A stretch of DNA of 64,000 bases from Comamonas serinivorans (GCF_002158865.1 NZ_CP021455.1:2790001-2854000), one strand, 5' to 3'; counted from the stretch's first letter, positions 35,148 through 43,739 are shown. The notes: generated from the sequence alone by a model not told the origin. A program made the numbers and translations.

Positions 35148-36031
35148 ATTCCGTCATGACCCCGACCCGCTGTCTGCGCCCCCTTGCGTTTAGGCGCGCC
35201 CTTGCCTTGGCTGCAGCCCTCGCCTGCGCCGCCCCAGCCGTCCTGGCCCAGACCCCAGCGGCCCAGATCCCGGCGGCGCCCGATGCCGCCGCCTCTGCGC
35301 CCGAGGCCCCTCTGCGCGGCCGCGTCGACCTGGGCCTGTCCGGCGCCCGACTGACGGCGGGCGAAAGCAACTGGTTTGACCAGTACGCCCGCGGCTTCGT
35401 TGTGGTGAAGCCTGGTACCACCGTGAACTGGGACCTGAACCACGAACGCCACTTCGGCGAGCGCGGCACCGTGGGCGCACTGGCGCTCACCCAAGACCTC
35501 AGCCCCCGCTGGTACGCCCTGGCCGGCATGAGCTTCGGCTCCGCCAGCTTCCAGGCCAAACGCCGCGTCGACCTGGGGCTGTACCGCAAATGGGGTGCCG
35601 ACCAGCGCTGGGTGACCGGGCTGGTCTACATGAACAGCCGCAGCAACGACGACATCCACCGCGACCAGGGCCTGACCGCCTCGCTGGCCTACCACGCCCC
35701 GCGCAACTGGGTCGCCGAGGGCGGCCTGGTGTTCAACCGCTCCAACCCCGGCTCGGTGACCGGCACGCGCGGCTTCGTTGCCCTGACGCAGGGCCGCGAA
35801 AAATCACACTACCTGGTGCTGCGCCTGGACCACGGCAAGGAAGCCTATCTGCCCGAGGCCGCGCTGCAGTCGCCCAGCCAGGGCAACGTGGCCTTCAACT
35901 CCACCGAGGCCACGCTGCAGTGGCGCCAGTGGGTTGGCCCCCGCTGGGGTTACACGGCCAGCGTGCAGCACTACCGCAACCCCTACTACCGGCGCCATGG
36001 CATCGCCATGGGCCTGTTCTTCGACTTCTGA
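35144..36031 (+). CDS. YaiO-family outer-membrane beta-barrel
   Basis: A 295-residue protein with a signal peptide ending AAPAVLAQ, an Ala/Pro linker, and a barrel of about 12 strands from residue ~60 (RGRVDLGLSGARLTAGESNW, WYALAGMSFGSASF, RWGYTASVQHYRNPYYRRHG). It ends in FFDF, with the terminal Phe needed for barrel assembly. This matches YaiO-type proteins. In the operon it is the natural candidate for the export channel of the polysaccharide, in the way PgaA or AlgE serves theirs. No TPR region precedes it, unlike PgaA. Confidence 0.85.
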   Translation: MNSVMTPTRCLRPLAFRRALALAAALACAAPAVLAQTPAAQIPAAPDAAASAPEAPLRGRVDLGLSGARLTAGESNWFDQYARGFVVVKPGTTVNWDLNHERHFGERGTVGALALTQDLSPRWYALAGMSFGSASFQAKRRVDLGLYRKWGADQRWVTGLVYMNSRSNDDIHRDQGLTASLAYHAPRNWVAEGGLVFNRSNPGSVTGTRGFVALTQGREKSHYLVLRLDHGKEAYLPEAALQSPSQGNVAFNSTEATLQWRQWVGPRWGYTASVQHYRNPYYRRHGIAMGLFFDF

Positions 36032-36040
36032 CCCCGCACC

Positions 36041-36853
36041 ATGGCCTTGATGCGCCCCACCCCCGGCCACCGCGGGCTGCACCACTACGTCTGGACCTGG
36101 CGCCAGACCGCCGAGGTGCTGGGCCTGTGGCTGGTCCTCAGCGGCCTCACGCTGCTCGCCATCCCCTGGATCACCCAGGGCTGGCTCGGCGTGCTGCAAG
36201 CGGCCTGGCCCGCGCTGGGCCTGGGGCCGGCCAGCAGCCTCGGCACCACCGCCGTTTCCCACTGGGGCTTGGTCTGGCCGCACTTCCACATCGACATGCC
36301 CACGCCGCTGCCGGCGCGCTGGCAATGGTGGTGCTACGTGCTGGGGGCCTTGTTCGCCCTCGTGGCCTCCAGCCGCATGTCGCGCAACCAGTTGCCCTGG
36401 ATCTACCTGATGCGCGTGGTGGCCACGCTGTGCCTGCTCAGCGCGCTGGCCTTCGAGTTCCTGACCATCCGCATGGTGTCCAACCCGGGCCACCTGGTGA
36501 TCGACACGCTGGCTCTGGCAACCTTCCTGATCGGGTTTTTGCCCAGCCTGCATGCCCTGATCCTGTACATCTTCCCGCTGCCGATCCGGATCAAGGTGCT
36601 GGCCACGCTGTGCGCCATGGGCTTCGTCGTCGTCAGCGCGCCGCTGCAGGCCGGCTCGCTCGCCCTGCTGGCGCAGCATGGCAGCGCGCTGGCCATCATG
36701 CCGCTGTACATGCTGGCCACCGCCCTGCCGCAGCTGCTGGTGCAGCTGGCCATCTACGGCTACTTCATGAGCCTGGCGCCACCGTTCCCCACCGAGCCGC
36801 CGCCGCCCGATGACGCCGCCGACAGCCTCTACGGCGGTCGATCCAAAGCATGA
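36041..36853 (+). CDS. Multi-spanning inner-membrane protein of the polysaccharide operon
   Basis: A 270-residue protein with about seven hydrophobic segments (for example EVLGLWLVLSGLTLLAIPW, WCYVLGALFALVASS, VVATLCLLSALAFEFLTI and LPQLLVQLAIYGYFMSL) and a Pro/Asp-rich cytoplasmic tail. It does not match a family I can name. As last gene of the operon, nine bases after the YaiO-type gene, it may assist the synthase or modify the polymer. The stop codon is directly followed by palindromic element copy 7. Confidence 0.75.
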   Translation: MALMRPTPGHRGLHHYVWTWRQTAEVLGLWLVLSGLTLLAIPWITQGWLGVLQAAWPALGLGPASSLGTTAVSHWGLVWPHFHIDMPTPLPARWQWWCYVLGALFALVASSRMSRNQLPWIYLMRVVATLCLLSALAFEFLTIRMVSNPGHLVIDTLALATFLIGFLPSLHALILYIFPLPIRIKVLATLCAMGFVVVSAPLQAGSLALLAQHGSALAIMPLYMLATALPQLLVQLAIYGYFMSLAPPFPTEPPPPDDAADSLYGGRSKA

Positions 36854-36854
36854 C

Positions 36855-36912
36855 GATGGAGTATGACTGCATTGCCGTTGTCATCAAAACGGCATCTCGC
36901 CCATACTCCATC
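36855..36912. repeat. Palindromic intergenic element, copy 7
   Basis: The outer arms GATGGAGTAT and ATACTCCATC pair over ten bases; the inner arms are GCCGTT and AACGGC. It begins one base after the stop of the last polysaccharide gene and ends 13 bases before the stop of the convergent acyl-CoA ligase gene, so it serves both 3' ends. Confidence 0.88.
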
Positions 36913-36925
36913 AAGCCAGCACACA

Positions 36926-38467
36926 TCATGCCCACTGCTTGCGCAGCTCGCGCTTGAGCAGCTTGCCGCTGGGGTTCTTGGGCAAGGCATCGGTCAAGAT
37001 GATGCGCTTGGGCACCTTGTAGGTCGCCAGGCGCTCGCGGCAGGCGGCCAGCAGCCCGTCCTCGCTCAGCACGGCGCCCTCCTTGGCGACGATGACCGCC
37101 GTCACCATCTCGATCCAGCGCTCGTGCGGCAAGCCGATCACGGCCACCTCGGACACACCGGGGATGGTGTAGATCGCCTCCTCCACCTCGCGGCTGGAGA
37201 CGTTCTCGCCCCCGGTCTTGATCATGTCCTTCTTGCGGTCGACCACGGTGAGGTAGCCCTCGGCATCCATCACACCCAGGTCGCCGCTGTGGAACCAGCC
37301 GCCCGCGAACGCCTTGGCCGTCTGCTCGGGCGCGTTGTAGTAGCCCGTCAACAGCTGCGGCGACCGGTGCACGATCTCGCCCACCTCGCCCTGCGGCACG
37401 TCGTTCATGTCGTCGTCCACCAGCCGGGTTTCGATGTTCAGCCCCGGCTTGCCCGCCGAGCCGGCCTTGCGCATCTGGTCTTCGGGCCGCAGCACCGTGG
37501 CCACGGGCGCGATCTCGGTCTGGCCGTAGAGGTTCCACAGCCGCAGCTGCGGCGCGCGGCGCTGCAGCTCCTTGAGCACCTCCACCGGCATGATGGACGC
37601 GCCGTAGTAGCCCTTGGCCAGGCGGCTCAGGTCGGTCTGGTCGAACAGCGGCGAGCGCAACAGCGAAATCCACACCGTGGGCGGCGCAAAGAACGAGTTG
37701 ATGCCGTTGGCCGTGATCAGCGCCAGCAGGTTGTCCGGCGTCGGCTTGGCCGTGATGACGCTGGTGGCACCCACGTACACGGCCGGGCCGAAGAAGGCGT
37801 CGAGCTGGGCGCAGTGGTACAGCGGCAGCGCGTGCAGCAGCGTGTCACGCTCGTGGATCTCGGCATCGACCAGGCAGGTGACGTATTCGGCGATCACCGC
37901 CTCGTGCGTCAGCAGCGCCCCCTTGGGGGCCGACTCGGTGCCGCTGGTGTAGATGATCTGCGCCACCTGGCGGCCGTCCAACTCGCGGGCCGGCGGCGCG
38001 GCCTCCAGCAGCAGGTCCTCGAAGCGCCGGGCGTCGGCCACGGGCGCGCTGGGCCCTTCAGAAGGCAGCCACACCCACTCGCGCACCGCGGTGCCCTGGC
38101 TGGCCTCGCGGCCCACGGCCGCCATCTCGGTGTCCACGCACAGCACGGTGGCGCCCGCGTGGTCGAGGATGTAGCGCACCTCGCTCGCGTTCAGCATGTA
38201 GTTGATGGGCACGATGACGGCGCCCAGCCGCGCCAGCGCAAAGCGCAGCGCCACGAAGGCGTGCGAGTTGCGCGCCAGCACGGCCACGCGGTCGCCCAGC
38301 TGCACGTTCAGGCCGGCCAGTCCGGCCGCCAGCCGGTCGCTCACGCGGTCAAACTCGGCAAAGGTCCAATCGGTCTGGCCGCAGCGGACGGCGAGTTTGT
38401 CCGGCATGCGCTTGGCGCTGCGTCGCAGCAGGTCGCCCAGGGTCTGGCGGTTGTGGGGTGTGCTCAT
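36926..38467 (-). CDS. Acyl-CoA synthetase / fatty-acid-CoA ligase
   Basis: A 513-residue adenylate-forming enzyme. The phosphate-binding motif is IIYTSGTESAPKGALLTH, the adenine region LWNLYGQTEIAPVA, and the hinge GDLGVMDAEGYLTVVDRKKDMIKTGGENVS (read as GDLGVMDAEGYLTVVDR and KKDMIKTGGENVS). The catalytic Lys is in KNPSGKLLKRELR. It activates a fatty or aromatic acid to its CoA thioester; the chain length is not predictable. ATG at 38467 gives MSTPHNRQTLGDLL. It is the last gene of a minus-strand run with acyl-CoA and branched-chain catabolism genes. Confidence 0.9.
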   Translation of the reverse strand: MSTPHNRQTLGDLLRRSAKRMPDKLAVRCGQTDWTFAEFDRVSDRLAAGLAGLNVQLGDRVAVLARNSHAFVALRFALARLGAVIVPINYMLNASEVRYILDHAGATVLCVDTEMAAVGREASQGTAVREWVWLPSEGPSAPVADARRFEDLLLEAAPPARELDGRQVAQIIYTSGTESAPKGALLTHEAVIAEYVTCLVDAEIHERDTLLHALPLYHCAQLDAFFGPAVYVGATSVITAKPTPDNLLALITANGINSFFAPPTVWISLLRSPLFDQTDLSRLAKGYYGASIMPVEVLKELQRRAPQLRLWNLYGQTEIAPVATVLRPEDQMRKAGSAGKPGLNIETRLVDDDMNDVPQGEVGEIVHRSPQLLTGYYNAPEQTAKAFAGGWFHSGDLGVMDAEGYLTVVDRKKDMIKTGGENVSSREVEEAIYTIPGVSEVAVIGLPHERWIEMVTAVIVAKEGAVLSEDGLLAACRERLATYKVPKRIILTDALPKNPSGKLLKRELRKQWA

Positions 38468-38533
38468 GGGTCTCCTTGCCCGATCCAACGGTGGTGAAAA
38501 ATCGGCAAGGTGTCGGCGCCTGTGAATCCAGGT

Positions 38534-38567
38534 CGAGTATGACCGCCTTGCCGTTATGAAATCAACG
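38534..38567 (+). repeat. Palindromic element, copy 8 (truncated)
   Basis: The left arm CGAGTATG and the inner hairpin GCCGTT-ATGAAATC-AACGGC are present, but the right outer arm is missing: the stop codon of the DyP gene (38570) begins where the arm would start. It is probably a truncated copy. Confidence 0.65.
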
Positions 38568-38569
38568 GC

Positions 38570-39493
38570 TCACTCGGCAAACTCCCCCAGCATATCCAGC
38601 GTGGGCACAAAGAACAGGCTGCCGGTCACGGCGCGGCTGAAGTCCAGGATGCGGTCCGAGTTGCCGGCCGGCTTGCCGATGAACATGGCCTCGAGCATGT
38701 CGCGCACGGTGCCGAAGGTGCTGGCGTAGCCGATGAAATAGGTGCCGATCTCTTGCGTGGCATCGTCGACGAATGGCAGGTTGTCGCGCACGATCTTCCG
38801 GTCGTCGCCCACGTTGGACAGCGCGCTGTGCGAGTTGCTGGGCTTGGTGTCGTCGTCCATCTCGATGTCGTCGGCCTTGCTGCGGCCGATGACGTTTTCC
38901 TGCTCGGCCACGGGCAGGGCTCGCCAGGCGGTCATGTCGTGGATGTACTTCTGCACGAACAGGTAGCTGCCGCCTTCATAGGCGGCGTCCTCGGGCCCCA
39001 CCTGGGCGAAGAAATCGCGCTCATCCCCCTGCGGGTTTTCGGTGCCGTCGACAAACCCGAGGATGGAGCGGCCATCCCAGTAGCGAAAGCCCGACACCTG
39101 CACCACGCAGTCGGCCACCGCCTGCAGCCGCTGGCGGATCTGCATCGCCATGTCCACACACAGGCTGAAATCGGCGCCCCGCAGGTGCAGGTGCAGGTCA
39201 CCGGGCGTGGCCACGGCCGTGTGCCGGTCGCCGGCGATGGGGGTGAACTCGACCAGCTCGCGCGGCTGCGGCTGCGGCAGGGCCAGGGCCTGCCAGGCGC
39301 GATGGCCGATGCCCAGCACACAGCTGGCCTGTGTGCCCGGAAACCGCGCGGCGGCCGAGTTGTTCAGGTTCTCGACCAGGGCGCACAGCGCCCGAAACGC
39401 CGGCTTGGCGTCCACGCCGGCTTTGAGCACCCAGACCATGAACATCGCGTTGTGGTTGGGTTCGTGCGTGGTGGCTTGGGTGTGGAAACTCAT
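38570..39493 (-). CDS. DyP-type haem peroxidase
   Basis: A 307-residue dye-decolorising peroxidase. The signature GFVDGTENPQGDERD carries the catalytic Asp, and DDATQEIGTYFIGYASTFGTV is in the C-terminal half. The proximal His ligand is likely in the region of SNSHSALSNVGDD, as in other bacterial B-type DyPs (NSHSAL). ATG at 39493 gives MSFHTQATTHEPN; there is no signal peptide, so it is cytoplasmic or encapsulin cargo, although no encapsulin gene is nearby. Confidence 0.92.
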   Translation of the reverse strand: MSFHTQATTHEPNHNAMFMVWVLKAGVDAKPAFRALCALVENLNNSAAARFPGTQASCVLGIGHRAWQALALPQPQPRELVEFTPIAGDRHTAVATPGDLHLHLRGADFSLCVDMAMQIRQRLQAVADCVVQVSGFRYWDGRSILGFVDGTENPQGDERDFFAQVGPEDAAYEGGSYLFVQKYIHDMTAWRALPVAEQENVIGRSKADDIEMDDDTKPSNSHSALSNVGDDRKIVRDNLPFVDDATQEIGTYFIGYASTFGTVRDMLEAMFIGKPAGNSDRILDFSRAVTGSLFFVPTLDMLGEFAE

Positions 39494-39610
39494 GGTGGGT
39501 GTGGGTTCAATGTCGGATGCGGCCGCCATGCTAGCGGACCGGTGACGGGCGCCCGAGCGCCGCCCGCGGCCCGCCGTCGCCGGCATCGCCCGACCTGCAT
39601 CGCCGAACCT

Positions 39611-40204
39611 TCACGCCGCAAGACGCAGCCATGGCCAGCGCGTGCGGTAGCTGTCGGCCTTGGCCGCGAACAGCTCGGGTTGCGGCGTCAGCGGGTTGAG
39701 GCGCAGCACCCCCTGGACCAGCTCATCCAGGCCGTTCGGCGTGTACAGCGCGCCCGTGGCCGCGTCCACGCCCATGCAGGTGCAGGCGACGAGGTAGCGG
39801 TCGATGCCCTCACGCGCCGACGAGAGCTGCGGGTAGCCGCCCCCGAAGCGCTGGCGATACCACAGGTGCACACGCGCCTGGTTGCGCACCTCGATGCGGG
39901 CTGGCAGATCGGCGAACGCGCGCTCGGCCTGCCGAATCACCGCGTCTTCGGCCGCCCAGCTCACATCGGCCGCGTCGAAATAGAACACGTCGTGGTCGCG
40001 CACGCCCCAGTCCACCGCGCGACCCGAGCGCGCATTCCAGACGGCCTGGAACACGCAGCCCGCCACCAGGTGGCATTGCGGCAGGGCCGCGTTGACGGGG
40101 TTGCGCCGCACCAGGCGCAGCACGTCGTCGGCGCTCATCGCTGCGGGGCCGCTCAGGGCGCGGTCGCCCGGAGCAGACCCCGTCAGCGATTCAGGCGGTT
40201 CCAT
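39611..40204 (-). CDS. Nucleotidyltransferase family protein (DUF925)
   Basis: A 197-residue protein like the DUF925 nucleotidyltransferases: CVFQAVWNARSGRAVDWGVRDHDVFYFD (read as CVFQAVWNARSGRAVDWG and VRDHDVFYFD) holds the paired acidic residues of a minimal nucleotidyltransferase site, with VHLWYRQRFGGGYPQLSSARE and a C-terminal YRTRWPWL. The substrate is unknown. Start at the ATG 40204; a GTG at 40225 is also in frame. It follows mmsB by 25 bases on the same strand. Confidence 0.82.
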   Translation of the reverse strand: MEPPESLTGSAPGDRALSGPAAMSADDVLRLVRRNPVNAALPQCHLVAGCVFQAVWNARSGRAVDWGVRDHDVFYFDAADVSWAAEDAVIRQAERAFADLPARIEVRNQARVHLWYRQRFGGGYPQLSSAREGIDRYLVACTCMGVDAATGALYTPNGLDELVQGVLRLNPLTPQPELFAAKADSYRTRWPWLRLAA

Positions 40205-40229
40205 GCGCGGCCAGCGACACGCCACGGCC

Positions 40230-41123
40230 TCACGCGTCCTTCTGGAACAAACGCACCACGCTGGAGAAATCCAGCCCGCCGCGCCCCGCGCTCGAGTTCA
40301 TCGCGTACAGGTTGCGTGCCGATTCGCCCAGCGGGATGGTCGCCCCGGTCTGCAGCGCGGCCTCGACGGCCAGGCCCAGGTCTTTCAGCATCAGGTCGTT
40401 GCCGAAGCCGCCCACGTACCCCTTGCTGGATGGCGCATTGGGCAGCACGCCCGGCCAGGGGTTGCACACCTCGGTGGCCCAGCTGCGGCTGGTGCTCACG
40501 GCCATCATGGCCGACAGCGCGCCCACGTCCAGCCCGTGGGCCTTGCCCAGGGCCAGCGCTTCGCCCGTGGCCGCCATGATCACGCCCAGGGCCATGTTGT
40601 TGCACAGCTTGGCCACCTGGCCTGCGCCGGCGGTGCCCATGTGGAAGATGTTCTTGCCCATCGCCTCGAGCAGCGGGCGCGCGCGGGCCAGGGCCGCATC
40701 GTCACCGCCCACGATGAAGGTCAGCGTGCCGGCCTGGGCGCCCGCCGTGCCACCCGAGACGGGGGCGTCGATCATGGTCAAACCCCGCTGGCCCGCCGCC
40801 TGCGCCACCTTCTGGGCCGACGCAGGCGCGATGGTCGAGCAATCGATGATGAGGGTATTGGGCGCCACCGATTGCAAGATGCCGGTCTCACCCAGATACA
40901 ACCCCTCAACATGGCGGCTGGCAGGCAGCATGCTGATCAGCACGGCCGCGCCCTGCACCGCCTCGGCCGCGCTGGCCGCGATCGCCACACCGGCGGCCTT
41001 GGCCCGTGCCACGCACTCGGCGCTGAGATCGAAGCCGGTCACGCGGTGACCGGCCTTGACGAGGTTGGCGGCCATGGGGCCGCCCATGTTGCCCAGGCCA
41101 ATGAAGGCGATGGTGGTGCTCAT
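40230..41123 (-). CDS. mmsB: 3-hydroxyisobutyrate dehydrogenase
   Basis: A 297-residue NAD-dependent beta-hydroxyacid dehydrogenase of valine catabolism. The Rossmann signature is IAFIGLGNMGGPMAANLVKAG, one residue over the printing limit if joined, so read IAFIGLGNMGGPM and AANLVKAG. The substrate motif is DAPVSGGTAGAQAGTLTFIVG, again DAPVSGGTAG and AQAGTLTFIVG, and the catalytic Lys lies in GAGQVAKLCNNMALG. It acts between the acyl-CoA dehydrogenase/hydratase steps and MmsA. Tartronate semialdehyde reductase (GlxR) is the main alternative; the mmsA context favours MmsB. Confidence 0.88.
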   Translation of the reverse strand: MSTTIAFIGLGNMGGPMAANLVKAGHRVTGFDLSAECVARAKAAGVAIAASAAEAVQGAAVLISMLPASRHVEGLYLGETGILQSVAPNTLIIDCSTIAPASAQKVAQAAGQRGLTMIDAPVSGGTAGAQAGTLTFIVGGDDAALARARPLLEAMGKNIFHMGTAGAGQVAKLCNNMALGVIMAATGEALALGKAHGLDVGALSAMMAVSTSRSWATEVCNPWPGVLPNAPSSKGYVGGFGNDLMLKDLGLAVEAALQTGATIPLGESARNLYAMNSSAGRGGLDFSSVVRLFQKDA

Positions 41124-41193
41124 GTGTGTCTCCTATCGGGTTGAAGTCTGGGACGTGCGGTCACGCGACGCGCACGAATGTCAGGGGCATGGC

Positions 41194-41481
41194 TCACACC
41201 AGCACATCGCGGATGGACGCGTCCTTGTCGAATTGCGCCTTGGCGTAGGGGCACAGCGGCAGCACCCGGGTGTGCGTGGCCCTGGCCCAGGCCACCAAGG
41301 CATCCAGCAACCGACGGCCCGCGCCCTGCCCCCGCAGCGACTCGTCCACGTCGGTGTGGTCCACGATCACCATGCTGGCGTTGGTGCGGCTGTAGGTCAT
41401 CTCGGCCACCCGCTGGCCAGCGTGCTGCATGAAAAACGCGCCCTTGGCGTTGGCCTCTTCGTGTTCGACGGTGTGGGTCAT
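41194..41481 (-). CDS. Small GNAT-type N-acetyltransferase (YjdJ-like)
   Basis: A 95-residue single-domain acetyltransferase. VIVDHTDVDESLRGQGAGRRLLDALVAWA contains the acetyl-CoA pyrophosphate loop (RGQGAGRRLL), followed by VLPLCPYAKAQFDK, typical of the short YjdJ/GTLF3-like family that acts on unknown small substrates. The long open frame upstream of the ATG at 41481 overlaps the TfoX-like gene and does not look coding. Confidence 0.85.
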   Translation of the reverse strand: MTHTVEHEEANAKGAFFMQHAGQRVAEMTYSRTNASMVIVDHTDVDESLRGQGAGRRLLDALVAWARATHTRVLPLCPYAKAQFDKDASIRDVLV

Positions 41482-41521
41482 GGTGATCTGCCTGTCTGCA
41501 TGGTGAGTGAATGGGTGCGCC

Positions 41522-41953
41522 TCAAGTGGATTTGCGGCGCGTGGGCGTGGACTTGGCGCCAGGCTCATCGGGTTGGAAGGACTCGCGCCGGGCCGCCGGT
41601 TTGCGCCGGGGGGATGCCTTGGCGCGCGGGTTGTAGGCCAGCGCTTCGCGCAGCCACAGCTGCCATTGGGCCCGCGTGGCAAAACCATCGGGCTCGACCC
41701 AGATGTAGCCCGTCATGCCGCCCCCGGGCGACAACGCACGCGTGCCCGGCATCTCGAGGAATTCGTCATGGCGTTCGGGTGGCAGGCGCACCAGCAGCTC
41801 GCCATGCTTCACGCCCAGGCAGAGCTTGCCAGCGACGAAAAAGCAGTCCACGCCAAACATGCGGCGCTCGTCGACATCGTGGCGCGTGCTCAAGGCCTCG
41901 CGCACGGCGTCCATGAGCCGCAGGGTTTCGGGCGACAACGGGGGGCTGGGCAT
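41522..41953 (-). CDS. TfoX/Sxy N-terminal domain protein
   Basis: A 143-residue protein with the TfoX N-terminal domain: RRMFGVDCFFVAGKLCLGVKHGELLVRL and then GGGMTGYIWVEPDGFATRAQWQLWL. The last ~35 residues are basic and low-complexity (RAKASPRRKPAARR). TfoX proteins regulate competence in gammaproteobacteria; stand-alone N-terminal domains such as this have no established role. It overlaps no neighbour and lies 6 bases after the MOSC gene. Confidence 0.85.
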   Translation of the reverse strand: MPSPPLSPETLRLMDAVREALSTRHDVDERRMFGVDCFFVAGKLCLGVKHGELLVRLPPERHDEFLEMPGTRALSPGGGMTGYIWVEPDGFATRAQWQLWLREALAYNPRAKASPRRKPAARRESFQPDEPGAKSTPTRRKST

Positions 41954-41959
41954 GGCGGT

Positions 41960-42520
41960 CTACACGCGCTCCAGGGCTTGATGTGGTTCTGCCGGCAGCA
42001 CCGCATGCACAGCGTCACCTGCTTGCACAGCCCCGCCCCGAAGCACCACGCCCATCACGCCGGTTTTGCGCACCAGCTGACCTTGTGCATCCTTGTCCAG
42101 CATGGCGGCAAACAGGCCTTTCTCGAATTGGTCAATCTGCACGCAGGGGTTGCGCAGGCCAGTCAGCTGCACCACGGCGCCGCTGGCAAAGTGCAGTTCC
42201 GTGTGCAGCGGCAAGCTGATCATGGCTCGCCAGTCCAAACCCGGTGCATCGCTTAGCGTGATGTTTTCGCCCAATTGACCAGGCTGCACGCTGAAACCTT
42301 GCTCGGCCACGTGGGCAAGCAAAGATGCGCTGATCACATGCACTTGCCGCAGATTGGGCTGATCAGGATTGGCCTTGACGCGCGAGCGGTGCTGCACGGT
42401 GGTATCTGCATGCGCGTCACCTTGCACGCCCAGGCCTTTCAGGAGCTCAATGAAGGGCACTGTGGTTTTGCTGAAGCGGTGTTCGCTGTCGCGGTGCACG
42501 GCGAAAACTTGAGTGTGCAT
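41960..42520 (-). CDS. MOSC domain-containing protein
   Basis: A 186-residue protein with a MOSC domain, the sulfur-carrier domain of molybdenum cofactor sulfurases and YiiM-like proteins. The conserved Cys is in LTGLRNPCVQIDQFEKGL, with FSKTTVPFIELLKGLGVQGDAHAD near the start and GQLGENITLSD in the middle. Its G+C content is visibly lower than that of its neighbours, which hints at a different history. The hairpin at 42538-42566 separates it from the upstream acyl-CoA dehydrogenase gene. Confidence 0.88.
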   Translation of the reverse strand: MHTQVFAVHRDSEHRFSKTTVPFIELLKGLGVQGDAHADTTVQHRSRVKANPDQPNLRQVHVISASLLAHVAEQGFSVQPGQLGENITLSDAPGLDWRAMISLPLHTELHFASGAVVQLTGLRNPCVQIDQFEKGLFAAMLDKDAQGQLVRKTGVMGVVLRGGAVQAGDAVHAVLPAEPHQALERV

Positions 42521-42537
42521 GGCTTAGCTCAAAGACA

Positions 42538-42566
42538 CGAGCACCGGACTTTTAACCCGGTGCTCG
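42538..42566 (-). terminator. Terminator-like hairpin after the acyl-CoA dehydrogenase gene
   Basis: Ten-base arms CGAGCACCGG and CCGGTGCTCG around a 9-base loop; on the minus strand it is followed by TGTCTTT. It lies just past the acyl-CoA dehydrogenase stop and before the MOSC start. Confidence 0.75.
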
Positions 42567-42572
42567 AAGACC

Positions 42573-43739
42573 TCAGCGAATCGCCTCGGGCGCATCGCCA
42601 TCGAGCATGCGGCGCGCGATGATGACCCGCATGATTTCATTCGTGCCTTCCAGGATCTGGTGCACGCGCGCGTCGCGCAGCAGGCGCTCGAGCGGAAAGT
42701 CGCGCAGGTAGCCGTAGCCGCCATGCAGCTGCAGCGCCTCGTTGCAGACCTGGAAGCCGGCGTCGGTGGCAAAGCGCTTGGCCATGGCGCAGTAGGTGCT
42801 GGCATCGCGCGCGCCGGCGTCCAGCTTGCTGGCGGCCAGGCGCACCATCTGCCGCGCGGCGACGAGCTCGGTCGCCATGTCGGCCAGCTTGAACTGCAGC
42901 GCCTGAAAGCTGGCGATGGCCTTGCCGAACTGCTGGCGCTCCTGCATGTACTGCTGGGCCTGGGTCAGGGCCCCTTGCGCCGCGCCAACCGAGCAGGTGG
43001 CGATGTTGATGCGCCCGCCGTCCAGGCCCTTCATGGCGATCTTGAAGCCTTCGCCCTCCTGGCCCAGCAGGTTGTGCGCGGGGATGCGCACGTTGTCGAA
43101 GCTGATGACCCGCGTGGGCTGGCTGTTCCAGCCCATCTTCTCTTCCTTCTTGCCATAGGCGATGCCGGGCGCGTCGGCCGGCACGACGAAGGCCGACACC
43201 CCGGCCGAGCCGGACTGCGCGTCGCCCGTGCGCGCCATCAGCACCAGCACGTCGGTCGCGCCTGCGCCGCTGATGAAGGCCTTGCTGCCGTTGATGACGT
43301 ACGCATCGCCCACCCGCTCGGCACGCGTCTTGAGCGAGGCCGCGTCCGAGCCCGCACTGGGCTCGGTCAGGCAATAACTGGCCAGCTTGCGGCCGCTGGT
43401 CAGCAGCTCGCCCCATTCGGCGCAGGCGGCGTCGGTGCCCCAGCTGCCGAGCATCCAGGTCGCCATGTTGTGGATGGTGATGAAGGCCGTGGTGCTGGGG
43501 TCCACGGCCGCCATTTCCTCGAACACCAGCGTGGCATCCAGCCGCGGCAAGGCCAGGCCGCCGATGCGCTCGGGCGCATACAGCCCGCAGAACCCCAAGG
43601 CCCCGGCTTGGGCGATCACCGCCTTGGGAAAGTGCCCTTCACGGTCCCACTCCGCCGCGTGCGGCGCCAGCTCGGCCTGGGCAAACTCGCGCGCCGTCTG
43701 GGCGAACGCGCGCTGGTCCTCGCTCAATTCAAAATCCAT
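42573..43739 (-). CDS. Acyl-CoA dehydrogenase, probably isobutyryl-CoA type
   Basis: A 388-residue FAD enzyme. FAD/substrate motifs: CLTEPSAGSDAASLKTRAE, AFISGAGATDVLVLMARTG, QLHGGYGYLRDFPLERLLRD and the terminal QILEGTNEIMRVIIARRML with the catalytic Glu in EGTNE. Lying directly downstream of mmsA on the same strand, it most likely oxidises isobutyryl-CoA in valine degradation, although short-chain acyl-CoA specificity cannot be confirmed from sequence. A palindromic element separates it from mmsA. Confidence 0.9.
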   Translation of the reverse strand: MDFELSEDQRAFAQTAREFAQAELAPHAAEWDREGHFPKAVIAQAGALGFCGLYAPERIGGLALPRLDATLVFEEMAAVDPSTTAFITIHNMATWMLGSWGTDAACAEWGELLTSGRKLASYCLTEPSAGSDAASLKTRAERVGDAYVINGSKAFISGAGATDVLVLMARTGDAQSGSAGVSAFVVPADAPGIAYGKKEEKMGWNSQPTRVISFDNVRIPAHNLLGQEGEGFKIAMKGLDGGRINIATCSVGAAQGALTQAQQYMQERQQFGKAIASFQALQFKLADMATELVAARQMVRLAASKLDAGARDASTYCAMAKRFATDAGFQVCNEALQLHGGYGYLRDFPLERLLRDARVHQILEGTNEIMRVIIARRMLDGDAPEAIR

